A stretch of DNA of 64,000 nucleotides, from assembly GCF_902459735.1 (NCBI RefSeq), contig NZ_CABPRV010000011.1:169518-233517 (forward strand). Direction: 5' to 3'. The notes beneath the pieces were generated by a model that did not search any database, was not told the DNA's origin, and worked only from the letters and a program-made list of their open reading frames with translations. This DNA is from Pandoraea capi. GTDB taxonomy: Bacteria > Pseudomonadota > Gammaproteobacteria > Burkholderiales > Burkholderiaceae. A program made the translations under genes and the position numbers. Shown here piece by piece: positions 1 through 8,366 of this stretch. The first letter of the stretch is position 1. Each line of letters opens with the position of its first letter.

Positions 1-857
1 GCGGGCGCATGCCCACGCTCGAAATCATCAACGACCGCTTCTCGCGACTGTTCCGCATTGCGCTGTTCAACTTCATGCGCCGTAGCGCCGAAATCTCGGT
101 GAGCCCGGTGCGCGTGCAGAAGTACAGCGAGTTCATTCGCAACCTGCCTGTCCCGACCAACCTCAATCTGGTCCACATCAAACCGCTGCGCGGCACGGCA
201 CTGTTCGTGTTCGATCCGAACCTCGTGTTCCTCGTGGTGGACAACCTGTTCGGCGGCGACGGCCGGTTCCATACGCGCGTCGAAGGGCGCGACTTCACGC
301 AGACCGAGCAGCGCATCATCGCGCGCCTGCTCGATCTGGTGTTCGAGAACTACGGTGCCTCGTGGAAGCCGGTGCACCCGGTCGAATTCGAGTACGTGCG
401 CGCCGAAATGCACACGCAGTTCGCCAACGTCGCCACGCCCAACGAGGTCGTGGTCACGACCACGTTCGACATCGAGTTCGGCTCGGCCGGCGGCGAATTC
501 CACATCTGCATGCCCTACTCGATGATTGAGCCGCTGCGCGATCAGCTCTCGAGCCCGCTGCAAGGCGAGACGCTCGAAGTCGACAAGCGCTGGGTGCGTC
601 TGCTCTCGCAACAGGTGCAGGCCGCCGATGTGGAGATCGTGACGAATCTGGCCCAGATCGACATGACGCTCTCGCAGTTGCTCAACATGCGCGTGGGCGA
701 CGTGATTCCGCTCGACGTACCAGAGGTGCTTGAAGCCAAGGTCGACGGCGTGCCCGTGATGCACTGCAATTACGGCGTCTTCAATGGTCAATACGCGCTG
801 CGCGTGAACCAGATGATCAACCATTCGCACAGCGATTACACGAAGGACAACGAGTGA
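1..857 (+). CDS. fliM: Flagellar motor switch protein FliM (5' end outside window)
   Basis: FliM is a C-ring switch protein that binds CheY-P and links FliG to FliN. About 285 codons are visible, against roughly 330 in complete family members. The reading frame is open through base 3, so the ATG at base 9 is probably internal and the CheY-binding N-terminus lies outside the window. The visible part opens with the conserved LEIINDRFSRLFR region, continues through the CheC-like middle domain (NLPVPTNLNL, FGGDGRF) and ends with the SpoA-type domain (residues about 205-275, ending GQYALRVNQMI). The stop overlaps the fliN start by 4 bases (ATGA), which suggests translational coupling in a fliMNOPQR operon. 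Confidence 0.97.
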   Translation, partial: GRMPTLEIINDRFSRLFRIALFNFMRRSAEISVSPVRVQKYSEFIRNLPVPTNLNLVHIKPLRGTALFVFDPNLVFLVVDNLFGGDGRFHTRVEGRDFTQTEQRIIARLLDLVFENYGASWKPVHPVEFEYVRAEMHTQFANVATPNEVVVTTTFDIEFGSAGGEFHICMPYSMIEPLRDQLSSPLQGETLEVDKRWVRLLSQQVQAADVEIVTNLAQIDMTLSQLLNMRVGDVIPLDVPEVLEAKVDGVPVMHCNYGVFNGQYALRVNQMINHSHSDYTKDNE

Positions 858-1297
858 TGAGCGATACCCCTCAAACGCCCGGTGACGACGCCCAGGCCAT
901 GGCGGACGAGTGGGCCAGTGCCATGGCGGAGCAGACCGCTGCCGAGCCGCAGCCCGCCGCAGCCCCCCAACCGGCTGCCGCCCCCGTGTTCCAGCCGCTG
1001 GCCGCCACTGCGGGTAACCCTGCAACGGCGACACACAACGACATCGATCTGATCCTCGACATCCCGGTCCAGATGACCGTGGAGCTGGGCCGCACCAAGA
1101 TCGCCATCAAGAACCTGCTGCAACTGGCACAGGGTTCGGTGGTGGAGCTCGACGGCATGGCCGGCGAGCCGATGGACGTGCTGGTCAACGGATGCCTCAT
1201 CGCCCAGGGCGAAGTGGTGGTCGTGAACGACAAGTTCGGCATCCGCCTGACTGATATCATCACGCCATCCGAACGCATCCGTAAGCTCAACCGATGA
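854..1297 (+). CDS. fliN: Flagellar motor switch protein FliN
   Basis: FliN forms the bottom of the cytoplasmic C-ring and helps dock export substrates. The 147-residue product has an Ala/Pro-rich N-terminal stretch (about residues 30-60). A SpoA/FliN core follows (about 65-145), with the typical sequence running from DIPVQMTVELGRT to GEVVVVNDKFGIRLTDI. Its length and order between fliM and fliO are normal. The start overlaps the end of fliM and the stop overlaps fliO, both by ATGA. Confidence 0.97.
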   Translation: MMSDTPQTPGDDAQAMADEWASAMAEQTAAEPQPAAAPQPAAAPVFQPLAATAGNPATATHNDIDLILDIPVQMTVELGRTKIAIKNLLQLAQGSVVELDGMAGEPMDVLVNGCLIAQGEVVVVNDKFGIRLTDIITPSERIRKLNR

Positions 1298-1902
1298 TTG
1301 CAACGAAAGTCCGCGGCAAGCCCGTGCGGCGTGCTGCGGCAAGCACCGCCACGACGGCGGCGTCCGCCCGTACCGTCGTTCACGCCGTCCACGCCGTTCA
1401 AGCCATGGCGCGGCGCCTGCCCTCTCCCATCTGCCCGGCCCGTCTGATCGCCGGCGCGGTCTTCGCCGGCTTCGGCGGTCTGTTCGTCTCCAGCGCCCAC
1501 GCTCAGGGTGCCGCCTCGCAGGCGGCGGCCGTACCGAGCCTTGGCGGCGCAGGCATCGTACAGACGGGCTTCGGTCTCGTGCTCGTGCTCGCACTGCTGT
1601 TCGGGCTGGCCTGGCTGGCCAAACGCTTCGGGCTGCAACGACCGCTGGGTGGCGGCAACGTACGTATCGTAGGTAGCGCCGCCGTGGGACAGCGCGAGCG
1701 CGTGGTGGTCGTGGAAGTCGCGGGCGACTGGGTCGTGCTCGGCGTGGCGCCGGGACAGGTCCGCAGCCTGCACGTCATCGACGCCGATCGCGTCGCCGAT
1801 CTGCCCGCCGCCCCCGCTGTCGCCCATCCGGGGGCTCAGGCCAATCGCGCCGCGCAAGCCTTTGCGCAAAAACTGCGCGAATCCATGAAGAAGGACACCT
1901 GA
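1294..1902 (+). CDS. fliO: Flagellar export apparatus protein FliO
   Basis: FliO is a poorly conserved assembly factor for the FliP ring of the flagellar type III export gate. The 202-residue product has a basic/Ala-rich N-terminus and a hydrophobic segment at about 47-70 that may be a signal sequence ending near SSAHAQ. The family transmembrane helix follows at about 88-110 ([20 protein letters not shown]). After it comes a small beta-rich cytoplasmic domain ([20 protein letters not shown]). The start is uncertain: the ATG at 1294 overlaps the fliN stop, but a downstream Met near residue 38 would also give a credible protein. It is identified mainly by architecture and by its position between fliN and fliP. 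Confidence 0.88.
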   Translation: MIATKVRGKPVRRAAASTATTAASARTVVHAVHAVQAMARRLPSPICPARLIAGAVFAGFGGLFVSSAHAQGAASQAAAVPSLGGAGIVQTGFGLVLVLALLFGLAWLAKRFGLQRPLGGGNVRIVGSAAVGQRERVVVVEVAGDWVVLGVAPGQVRSLHVIDADRVADLPAAPAVAHPGAQANRAAQAFAQKLRESMKKDT

Positions 1903-2777
1903 TGTCGCGCGGCATGTCGTTGGGGCAAATGGCTGGCTGGGCCGCGGCGCACGCTGCGACGCCGTCCCATCGGGGCACGCCCGACCGGGCTTCGGGTCGA
2001 TCCCGGCTCGCGTCAGGTCTGCCCGGTCTGGCGCTCCTCGGTCTCGTTTGCCTCGCCTGCGTGCTCTGTCTGGCATGGCCGGGCACGGCGTTCGCGCAGG
2101 CCACCTTGCCGGCGTTCACCACGACACCGGCCCCCGGCGGCGGACAGACGTATTCGCTGTCCGTGCAGACGATGCTGCTGCTCACGTCGCTGGGCTTCCT
2201 GCCCGCGATGTTGCTGATGATGACGGCCTTCACGCGCATCATCATCGTGCTCTCGTTGCTGCGCCATGCCATCGGCGTGACAACCTCGCCGCCGAACCAG
2301 ATCCTCATCGGACTGGCGCTGTTCCTGACGTTCTTCGTCATGTCGCCGGTCTTCGATCAGGTCTACACGAACGCCTATCAGCCGTTCGCCGCGAACAAGA
2401 TCAGCTTCGAGCAGGCGATCGACACCGGCGCCAAGCCGTTCCATTCGTTCATGCTCAAGCAGACCCGCGAAGCGGACCTCGCGCTCTTCGCCAAGCTTGC
2501 CAAGACCCCGCCGATGAACGGTCCCGAGGACGTGCCGATGCGCATTCTCGTGCCCGCCTTCGCCACGAGCGAGCTCAAGACGGCATTCCAGATCGGCTTC
2601 ACGATCTTCATCCCGTTCCTGATCATCGATCTGGTGGTCGCCAGCGTGCTGATGGCCATGGGGATGATGATGGTCTCGCCCTCCACCGTGTCGCTGCCGT
2701 TCAAGCTGATGCTGTTCGTGGTGGTCGACGGCTGGCAATTGCTGCTGGGCTCGCTGGCCCAGAGCTTCACGATGTAG
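1902..2777 (+). CDS. fliP: Flagellar export gate protein FliP
   Basis: FliP forms the pentameric core of the FliPQR export gate in the inner membrane. The 291 residues start with an unusually long Arg/Ala-rich leader. A hydrophobic signal sequence follows, with probable cleavage after AFA near residue 65. The highly conserved FliP core then includes [47 protein letters not shown]-like and [16 protein letters not shown] elements. The start overlaps the fliO stop by one base (TGATG). An internal start would remove the leader, so the exact N-terminus is uncertain. Confidence 0.97.
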   Translation: MSRGMSLGQMAGWAAAHAATPSHRGTPDRASGRSRLASGLPGLALLGLVCLACVLCLAWPGTAFAQATLPAFTTTPAPGGGQTYSLSVQTMLLLTSLGFLPAMLLMMTAFTRIIIVLSLLRHAIGVTTSPPNQILIGLALFLTFFVMSPVFDQVYTNAYQPFAANKISFEQAIDTGAKPFHSFMLKQTREADLALFAKLAKTPPMNGPEDVPMRILVPAFATSELKTAFQIGFTIFIPFLIIDLVVASVLMAMGMMMVSPSTVSLPFKLMLFVVVDGWQLLLGSLAQSFTM

Positions 2778-2793
2778 CGGGGAGGCCACCGAG

Positions 2794-3063
2794 ATGACTC
2801 CGGAAACCGTCATGGCGCTGGCCCATCAGGCCATGCAGGTGTGTCTGCTGCTCGCGGCCCCGCTGCTGATCGTCGCGCTCGTCTCCGGTCTGCTCGTGAG
2901 CCTGTTTCAGGCGGCCACGCAGATCAACGAAATGACGCTGTCGTTCATTCCCAAGCTGCTCGCCGTGTTCATCACGCTCGTGATTGCCGGGCCGTGGATG
3001 CTCAACCTGATGGTCGACTACATGCGCCAGTTGCTCACCGGCATTCCCGGCCTCGTCGGGTAA
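2794..3063 (+). CDS. fliQ: Flagellar export gate protein FliQ
   Basis: FliQ is the small export-gate subunit that wraps the FliPR core. The 89-residue protein has the two expected hydrophobic hairpin helices (about 16-40 and 50-76) and the conserved TQINEMTLSFIPKL connection. The length equals the family norm. It starts 16 bases after fliP, with a GGGGAGG ribosome-binding site at 2779-2785. Confidence 0.98.
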   Translation: MTPETVMALAHQAMQVCLLLAAPLLIVALVSGLLVSLFQAATQINEMTLSFIPKLLAVFITLVIAGPWMLNLMVDYMRQLLTGIPGLVG

Positions 3064-3074
3064 GCCGTCCGGCC

Positions 3075-3866
3075 TTGATCAGCTTCACTTACGACCAGCT
3101 CTCGGGCGTCATCGCGACGTTCCTCTTCCCGTTCGTGCGTCTGCTGGCGCTGTCCTTGACAGCGCCGCTGTTCGGCGACTCGCGGGTGCCGGGTACGGTC
3201 AAGATCGGTCTGGCGGGCATCGTCGCGCTCACGCTGGCGCCGGTGATCGGCCCTGCGCCGGCCGTCTCGCCGTTCTCGTGGGAAGGTCTGTGGATTCTCG
3301 TCCAGCAGATGATCATCGGTGCGGCGCTCGGCTGGTGCATGCAGATCGTGTTCTCTGCCGTGAGCATGGCGGGCGACTTCGTCGGCCTGCAAATGGGGTT
3401 GTCCTTCGCCACGCTGCTCAACCCCAACGCCGACGGCAGCACTGCCGTGCTCGGCATGTTGCTCAACGTGGTCATCATGCTCGTGTTCCTCGCGACCAAC
3501 GGGCATCTGGTGATGTACGCGACGCTGGTCCAGAGTTTCGACGTGTTGCCGATCTCGAGCACACCGTTGTCGGTCGGCGGCTGGCATTACCTCGCGATGT
3601 TGGGGGGCCAGTTGTTCACCCTGGCGCTGATGCTCTCGCTGCCGCTCGTCGCGGCGCTGCTGATCTGCAATCTGGCGCTGGGCATTCTGAACCGTGCCGC
3701 ACCGCAGCTGAACATCTTCGCGGTGGGCTTCCCGCTCACGCTGGGCGTGGGTCTGGTGGTGCTCGAACTGATGATGCCGCGCATTGCGCCCGTGATGGAC
3801 CACTTCAACGCCATCGGCATCGACATGATGATCCGCGCGACCGCCGCGTTCGTACCCAAGCCCTGA
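3075..3866 (+). CDS. fliR: Flagellar export gate protein FliR, TTG start
   Basis: FliR is the single-copy subunit completing the FliPQR gate. The best start is a TTG at 3075, 11 bases after fliQ, which gives 263 residues beginning with (M)ISFTYDQLSG and matches the usual family length of about 260. The frame is open further upstream through fliQ in another phase, but those residues are not FliR-like. Several membrane segments are visible, along with the conserved GLQMGLSFATLLNP loop and a C-terminal ALLICNLALGILNRAAPQLNIF motif. It is the last gene of the fli operon. Confidence 0.95.
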   Translation: MISFTYDQLSGVIATFLFPFVRLLALSLTAPLFGDSRVPGTVKIGLAGIVALTLAPVIGPAPAVSPFSWEGLWILVQQMIIGAALGWCMQIVFSAVSMAGDFVGLQMGLSFATLLNPNADGSTAVLGMLLNVVIMLVFLATNGHLVMYATLVQSFDVLPISSTPLSVGGWHYLAMLGGQLFTLALMLSLPLVAALLICNLALGILNRAAPQLNIFAVGFPLTLGVGLVVLELMMPRIAPVMDHFNAIGIDMMIRATAAFVPKP

Positions 3867-3923
3867 GCGGCGGGGCTTTCACGATTCCCGCCTTTCCCTC
3901 GACGCGCATCGGCGCATCGGCGG

Positions 3924-4352
3924 TTAGGCACTCGCGACCGACAATTCCAGTCGTTTGCCGAGCGCGGCAAGCGCCGAGGCGATGGTGTCGATTTTGGTCA
4001 CGTGTGAAATGTCCATGATGCGATTCACGTCTTGCGGGCGTGTATGCAAACGTCGAGCCAGTTCGGACGGCGTTACGCCCTGAGAAAGCATTTCGTTCAA
4101 CAGCAACACTTTGGCCGACAGACTGGCCGATAGCTCAATCAGGTCTTGCCCCCGCCGCGCCTTTGAAGGTGCTGGCACAGGGCGTTTGTCTTCGAAATAA
4201 AAATCCATCGCCGTAGCCAGTGCATCGGCGGCTTCCGCTAGCGCGTCCTCACGCGTATCTCCTTGCGTGATGGCTTCCGGAATATCGACGAATGTCACGA
4301 CGAAACCACCATCGTCCTTGTCGGGAGTGAGCGTTACCGGATATCTCAACAT
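3924..4352 (-). CDS. hicB: HicB antitoxin with C-terminal HTH
   Basis: This is the antitoxin of a HicAB pair. It neutralises HicA and autoregulates the operon. I choose the ATG at 4352 (142 residues, starting MLRYPVTL) because GGAGAG lies at the right distance before it; an ATG 12 bases upstream is the alternative. Residues 1-60 form the HicB RNase-H-like fold (DDGGFVVTFVDIPEAITQG). Residues about 90-140 form an Xre-like helix-turn-helix (LARRLHTRPQDVNRIMD) that probably binds the operator at 4625-4673. It lies 62 bases downstream of hicA and converges on fliR. Confidence 0.93.
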   Translation of the reverse strand: MLRYPVTLTPDKDDGGFVVTFVDIPEAITQGDTREDALAEAADALATAMDFYFEDKRPVPAPSKARRGQDLIELSASLSAKVLLLNEMLSQGVTPSELARRLHTRPQDVNRIMDISHVTKIDTIASALAALGKRLELSVASA

Positions 4353-4414
4353 TTTTCTCTCCATGTGCGGGGGGCGGCGGCGAGCGGAGGGAAGGCCCCT
4401 TCCGGGGCCTCCCC

Positions 4415-4591
4415 TCATTTCAAGTTCAATTGCTTCAGAATCGCCTGCCGGGTGCCCTCTTTCAGTTCCTTGCTGGGGTGCCTCGGCAGGGTTGTTTGCT
4501 TGCCGTTCAGGTAGACCTTCGTATGGCGATCGCCTTCTACAAAGGTGGCCCCCTGCCCAACTAGCCAACGCTTGAATTCGCTCTGTTTCAC
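4415..4591 (-). CDS. hicA: HicA mRNA interferase toxin, GTG start
   Basis: HicA is a small double-stranded-RNA-binding-fold mRNA endonuclease. A GTG start at 4591 gives exactly 58 residues beginning MKQSEFKRWL, the same length and opening as the E. coli K-12 family member. A TTG 30 bases upstream is a less likely start. The catalytic His lies in the GDRHTKVYLNGK segment, and the conserved PRHPSKELKEGTRQAILKQL tail is present. A GGGGAGG sequence sits only two bases before the GTG, which is tight spacing and may limit toxin translation. It precedes hicB in the standard toxin-first order. Confidence 0.92.
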   Translation of the reverse strand: MKQSEFKRWLVGQGATFVEGDRHTKVYLNGKQTTLPRHPSKELKEGTRQAILKQLNLK

Positions 4592-4624
4592 TACCTCCCC
4601 TGTCCGATCAACATTCGACAATGA

Positions 4625-4673
4625 TAAGCAAAAATGTTTATTTCAAGGGAGTTTATTTAAACAATTTTGCTTA
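4625..4673 (-). promoter_or_regulatory. Probable HicB operator: 16-bp inverted repeat before hicA
   Basis: TAAGCAAAAATGTTTA (4625-4640) and TAAACAATTTTGCTTA (4658-4673) are inverted copies with one mismatch, separated by 17 bases. They lie in an AT-rich stretch 34-82 bases upstream of the hicA GTG. Autoregulation by HicB-type antitoxins through such dyads is established for the family. Assigning this dyad to HicB is an inference from its position. Confidence 0.75.
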
Positions 4674-4815
4674 TTTAAGAATCAGCCTATCCAATGATGG
4701 CCACGTCTTCGACCTATCGGCGAGCGAAGGCCTGCTCAACGCTCAAGCGATTGATTGCGCGGGGAAGACGGCAACCGGAATCGCCTAGATCTTTCATAGG
4801 CCTCAAGAATGCACA

Positions 4816-4841
4816 AAGCCCACAGACAATGCTGTGGGCTT
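4816..4841 (-). terminator. Hairpin downstream of flgL
   Basis: AAGCCCACAG (4816-4825) and CTGTGGGCTT (4832-4841) are a perfect 10-bp inverted repeat with a 6-base loop, 55 bases past the flgL stop. On the minus strand the stem is followed by TGTGC rather than a clean T-run. It is a credible but not textbook intrinsic terminator for the flg operon. Confidence 0.65.
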
Positions 4842-4896
4842 CGTCGACATTCCGGCCACCCGCGCGGGTGGCCTGTCCATCATTGCAGCAGCTGGA

Positions 4897-6132
4897 TCAG
4901 AGCAGGCTGAACAGCGACAGCTTCTGCGTCTGAATGAAGGTCTGCTGCGAGGCTTGCAGCGACGCCTGCTGCTGCGCGAACTGGCTCGTCGCCGAGATGA
5001 TGTCCACGTCGAGCAGATCCTGCAACTGCGACGTGTACGCCAGATCGTTGGCGCTGCCGATGTCGTTGAGCGTCGACACCTCGTTCATGCGCGAGCCGAC
5101 CGTCGTGCGCACCGTCGTCACGTTGTCGTAGCTGTTGCTGAACATCTGGTTGAACGTGGTCAGCGCGTTCGTCATGTTGGCCGAGCCCGACGGACCCTGC
5201 GCGCTGATCGGCGTCTTGAGCGTGTTGATCAGGGCTTGCAGGTTGTCAAACACGTTCGTGCTGGACTTGCCCGGCGGATCCACCTTGAAGGTGTCGCCGT
5301 TGCCGGGGTCGCCCGTGAACGTCACCGATTTGCCGGCGAACGTGATCGGCTGGCCCGACGTGTACGCGCCCGTGACGTCCGGTACGGTCGTGTCCGTCAG
5401 GTCCTTGACGGTGTAGTTAGTGGTCGGCGGCGTGGTCGTGTTGTCGATCGCGAAGTTGATCGAGAACTGATGGTTGGCGCCCGCATTGGTCACGTCGGTC
5501 GTCGAGACCGGCGTGTACGTCGCCGTGCCCGTGTTCGACAGACTGCCGCTGATCACCGTGCTCGCCGTGGCCGGCTGGATCGCCTGGAAGATGTTCGAGC
5601 CGATGTCGTTGATCGGGATCTGACGGTTCGGGCCGACCTGGACATACCGGATACCCGTGTCGCCCGCATAGCTCGCGCCGGTCGGCGTGGCGACGTAGGC
5701 CGCCGAGTTGCCCATGAAGCCCGAGAACAGGTACTGGCCGTTCGCGTCGGTCGTGTTGGCGAGCGAGAGCAACTGCTGGAAGCTCGATTGCAGATCGGTC
5801 GCGATCGCCGAGCGATCGTTGTCGTTGAGCGAGGCGCTACCGGCCGCCACGACTTGCGACATGACGTGCTGCAACGTGTTGACGATGCTGCCGAAGGTCT
5901 GGTCTTCGAGCTGGAACGCCGTCGTCGCCGAATTGCGGTTCGTCGCGTACTGCGCGTTCATGTCCTTGTCCTGCGACACGGCCACGGCCTGCGCCGACGC
6001 GAGCGGATCGTCGCTCGGCGTGGTCACGCGCTTGCCCGACGAGAGCTGCGCCTGCGTGTTGAGCAGATCGGAAGTGTTGCGGCTCATGGCCGACGCTCCC
6101 TGATCGAAAATCATGCTGGTGCTGATGCGCAT
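4897..6132 (-). CDS. flgL: Hook-filament junction protein FlgL (HAP3)
   Basis: FlgL is the second junction protein between hook and flagellin filament. The 411 residues have the flagellin-like N-terminal coiled region (MRISTSMIFDQGASAM, LSSGKRVTTPSDDPLASAQA) and a C-terminal D0 helix (FAQQQASLQASQQTFIQTQKLSLFSLL). A variable Thr/Gly-rich middle lies between them. It lies 18 bases after flgK and is the last gene of the flg operon. Confidence 0.97.
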   Translation of the reverse strand: MRISTSMIFDQGASAMSRNTSDLLNTQAQLSSGKRVTTPSDDPLASAQAVAVSQDKDMNAQYATNRNSATTAFQLEDQTFGSIVNTLQHVMSQVVAAGSASLNDNDRSAIATDLQSSFQQLLSLANTTDANGQYLFSGFMGNSAAYVATPTGASYAGDTGIRYVQVGPNRQIPINDIGSNIFQAIQPATASTVISGSLSNTGTATYTPVSTTDVTNAGANHQFSINFAIDNTTTPPTTNYTVKDLTDTTVPDVTGAYTSGQPITFAGKSVTFTGDPGNGDTFKVDPPGKSSTNVFDNLQALINTLKTPISAQGPSGSANMTNALTTFNQMFSNSYDNVTTVRTTVGSRMNEVSTLNDIGSANDLAYTSQLQDLLDVDIISATSQFAQQQASLQASQQTFIQTQKLSLFSLL

Positions 6133-6150
6133 TTTGTCGTCTCCTCAGCC

Positions 6151-8139
6151 TTAGTTGACCATCTGCAGAATCGTGTCGAACAGCTGCGACGCGGTCTGGA
6201 TGACCTTCGAGTTGGCCTGATAGAGCTGTTGGAACTTGATCAGGTTGGCGGCTTCTTCGTCAAGGCTTACGCCGGAATTGGACTGCTGGGCGGTCTGCGC
6301 CTGCTGGAGCAGCGTTTGCTGCGCAGCGCTCGTCGCCTTGTACGTGTTCGTGGTGGAACCGACAAACGAGACCAGATTGGCGTAGGCGCTGGCGTAGCTG
6401 TCCTTGCCGCCGACCTTGGTCTTGTCGTTTTGCAGGGCCGAGAGCGCCAGCCCGTTGCGGTTGTCCGTCGTCGCCCCCGAGGCGTTCGGGGCAATGGTCA
6501 GCTTGTCGCCGTCTGCCGGGGTGCCGCTCACGTTCACGGTCATGCCGCCGAGCGTGATCTTCGCGCCGCTCGTGGCGTCGTAAGGCACCGTGTCGCCCGC
6601 AGCGTAGGTCGTCGTGGTGCCGTTCACGGTCACCGTCATCGGCGACGGCGCCAACAGCGTGATCGCTCCCGTCGTCGCGTTCTTGCTGAACGTGAACGTG
6701 ACGGGCGACGTCAGCGGTGCGGCCAGATAGTTGGCATCGACCGTGCCCTGATCGGTCTTGAGCGAACCGGTGTTGGTCGACGGCGTGGACGCGAGAATCG
6801 GTGCGGCCAGCGCAATCTTGCCCGGGTCAGTGATCGCCACGCCGATGTTGCCGGCGGCGTTGCGCGTCGGCTCGATGGTGAAGCTGTCGCCGGCCACCAT
6901 GTTGCCGACCGTGACGTTGAAGCCGTCGTCGAACGTCTTGCCGCCGCTGTCCGTGAAGGTCAGCGGAGCACCCGGCGTGGCGGGGGCCGGTGCAGTCCAC
7001 TTCGCGCCGTCCGTCTGGCGGGTCATGGTGTAGTTCGTGCCGTCGTACGTCACCGTGTAGTCGCTGGCCGTGACCTTCGACGCGTCGGTGATCTTCGAAT
7101 TGAGTACGGCGTTATTCGAGTTATTCGCGTTGGCGACGATGGTCGGGTTCGGCACGGTAAAGACATTGCCGCCGAGCTGGCCGTAGAGGTCGAGCCCCAA
7201 CTGGTTCTGCGCGTTGAACGTGCCGGCGAGCGACAGGCCGATCTGGCCGAGCGAGTTCTGGGCCTGCGTCAGCGCGCCGCTGCGGAACGACAGCAGGCCG
7301 GCGAGCGAGCCGCCGGTAATCGACGATTCCGGCACCGGCACCTTCGTGCCGCTGGGCGTGACGTACGCGATGGTGAGTTCCGACGGGTCGTTGGTCGACG
7401 CCATCGTCGTGAGCTGGTACGCGGAATTGCCCGTCACGAGCGACTGGCCGTTACCGACATAGACGTTGTACGTGCCGTCTTGCGCCTTGACCACGTTGGT
7501 CTGGATGATGGCGTTGAGCTGGGAGACGGCCAGATCGCGCTGGTCGAGCAGGTCGTTCGGCGTGGCGCCGCCGCCATTGGCCTGCGCCTGCACGATGGCG
7601 TCGTTGAGCTCGGCGATCTGCTTGGCGTAGACGTTGATCTGGTCGGTCGACTGGGCAATGCTGGCGTTCGTGCTGCTGCGCAGGGTGGACAGCGTGCCCG
7701 AGAGCGACTGGAACATGCTGGCGAGCGTCTGTGCCGACGACACGACCGTCGCGCGCGTTGCCGAGTTGGCCGGGGCCGACACGATGTTCTGCAAGTTCGT
7801 GAAGAACTGGCTCATCGTGGCCGAAAGACCGGTCGTCGAGCTGCCCAGCGCGTTGTTGATCTGCGAGATCTGCTGGTAGTACGTATTGAGCTGGCTGTAC
7901 TGGGTTTGCGCCTGGTTCGTCTGGTTCGACAGGAACTGGCTATACACGCGCGAGACGTCGTTGACCAGCACGCCCGAGCCCAGATAGCCGACACCGGCGT
8001 ACTGGCTGGCCGCCTGAGAGTAGTCGACGATCTGACGGTTATAGCCGGCCGTGCCCGAGTTGGCGACGTTGTTGCCGGTGGTGCTGAGGGCGAACTGGGC
8101 GGCGTTCAGCCCGCTCATGCCAATATTGATTAGGCTCAT
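6151..8139 (-). CDS. flgK: Hook-associated protein FlgK (HAP1)
   Basis: FlgK is the first hook-filament junction protein. The ATG at 8139 gives 662 residues starting MSLINIGMSGLNAAQFALS, the normal FlgK N-terminus; an upstream in-frame start would add 18 unlikely residues. The core carries NNVANSGTAGYNRQ, and the C-terminus has VSLDEEAANLIKFQQLYQAN, the family D0/D1 signature. Its Thr/Asn-rich middle is larger than in enteric FlgK (about 550 residues). A candidate sigma-28 promoter lies at 8207-8233, which agrees with class III expression of flgKL. Confidence 0.97.
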   Translation of the reverse strand: MSLINIGMSGLNAAQFALSTTGNNVANSGTAGYNRQIVDYSQAASQYAGVGYLGSGVLVNDVSRVYSQFLSNQTNQAQTQYSQLNTYYQQISQINNALGSSTTGLSATMSQFFTNLQNIVSAPANSATRATVVSSAQTLASMFQSLSGTLSTLRSSTNASIAQSTDQINVYAKQIAELNDAIVQAQANGGGATPNDLLDQRDLAVSQLNAIIQTNVVKAQDGTYNVYVGNGQSLVTGNSAYQLTTMASTNDPSELTIAYVTPSGTKVPVPESSITGGSLAGLLSFRSGALTQAQNSLGQIGLSLAGTFNAQNQLGLDLYGQLGGNVFTVPNPTIVANANNSNNAVLNSKITDASKVTASDYTVTYDGTNYTMTRQTDGAKWTAPAPATPGAPLTFTDSGGKTFDDGFNVTVGNMVAGDSFTIEPTRNAAGNIGVAITDPGKIALAAPILASTPSTNTGSLKTDQGTVDANYLAAPLTSPVTFTFSKNATTGAITLLAPSPMTVTVNGTTTTYAAGDTVPYDATSGAKITLGGMTVNVSGTPADGDKLTIAPNASGATTDNRNGLALSALQNDKTKVGGKDSYASAYANLVSFVGSTTNTYKATSAAQQTLLQQAQTAQQSNSGVSLDEEAANLIKFQQLYQANSKVIQTASQLFDTILQMVN

Positions 8140-8206
8140 GATCTCGCGGCTTGAGTTGGGGGCGCGCCCTGCGGCAAAAAGTCCGATGCGCACCGTTACC
8201 GATGTG

Positions 8207-8233
8207 TTTACGGCAGCCCGGCGACAAAATTGA
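8207..8233 (-). promoter_or_regulatory. Candidate sigma-28 (FliA) promoter for flgKL
   Basis: Read on the minus strand, TCAATTTT (8233-8226) and GCCGTAAA (8214-8207) are separated by exactly 11 bases. The FliA consensus is TAAAGTTT-N11-GCCGATAA, so each element matches 6 of 8. It lies about 70 bases before flgK. The match is imperfect, but the spacing and position support it. Confidence 0.55.
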
Positions 8234-8366
8234 GGCCGTCGCCTGGCTTGTTTTCGTCCCGTTTTCCGTCAGCTTCCGGCGGGAACCCGCGCCATCCCCG
8301 GCAGATCCCGTTGATCCTTCTGGTCCCGCCAGTCCTGCCCCCACGCCACCCGGCGCGGCCTCACCC

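Larger units (their letters stand above)
4592..4896. other. Intergenic region between hicA and flgL
   Basis: About 305 bases without a supportable gene. It holds the hicA control region (4592-4690) and the flgL terminator hairpin (4816-4841). The roughly 120 bases between them have no recognised signal. Confidence 0.6.

Noticed and set aside
2841-3074. N-terminal extension of FliR into fliQ
   Set aside because: The frame is open but the residues are an out-of-frame reading of fliQ. The TTG at 3075 gives the normal FliR length and N-terminus.
4834-8133. Long open frame antisense to flgL and flgK (about 1,100 codons)
   Set aside because: It is Arg-rich, resembles no protein, and exactly shadows two well-supported genes. 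High GC at codon position 3 removes stops from the complementary frame. Similar shadows at 11200-14202, 24099-27365, 35481-37802 and 38534-41263 were dismissed for the same reason.
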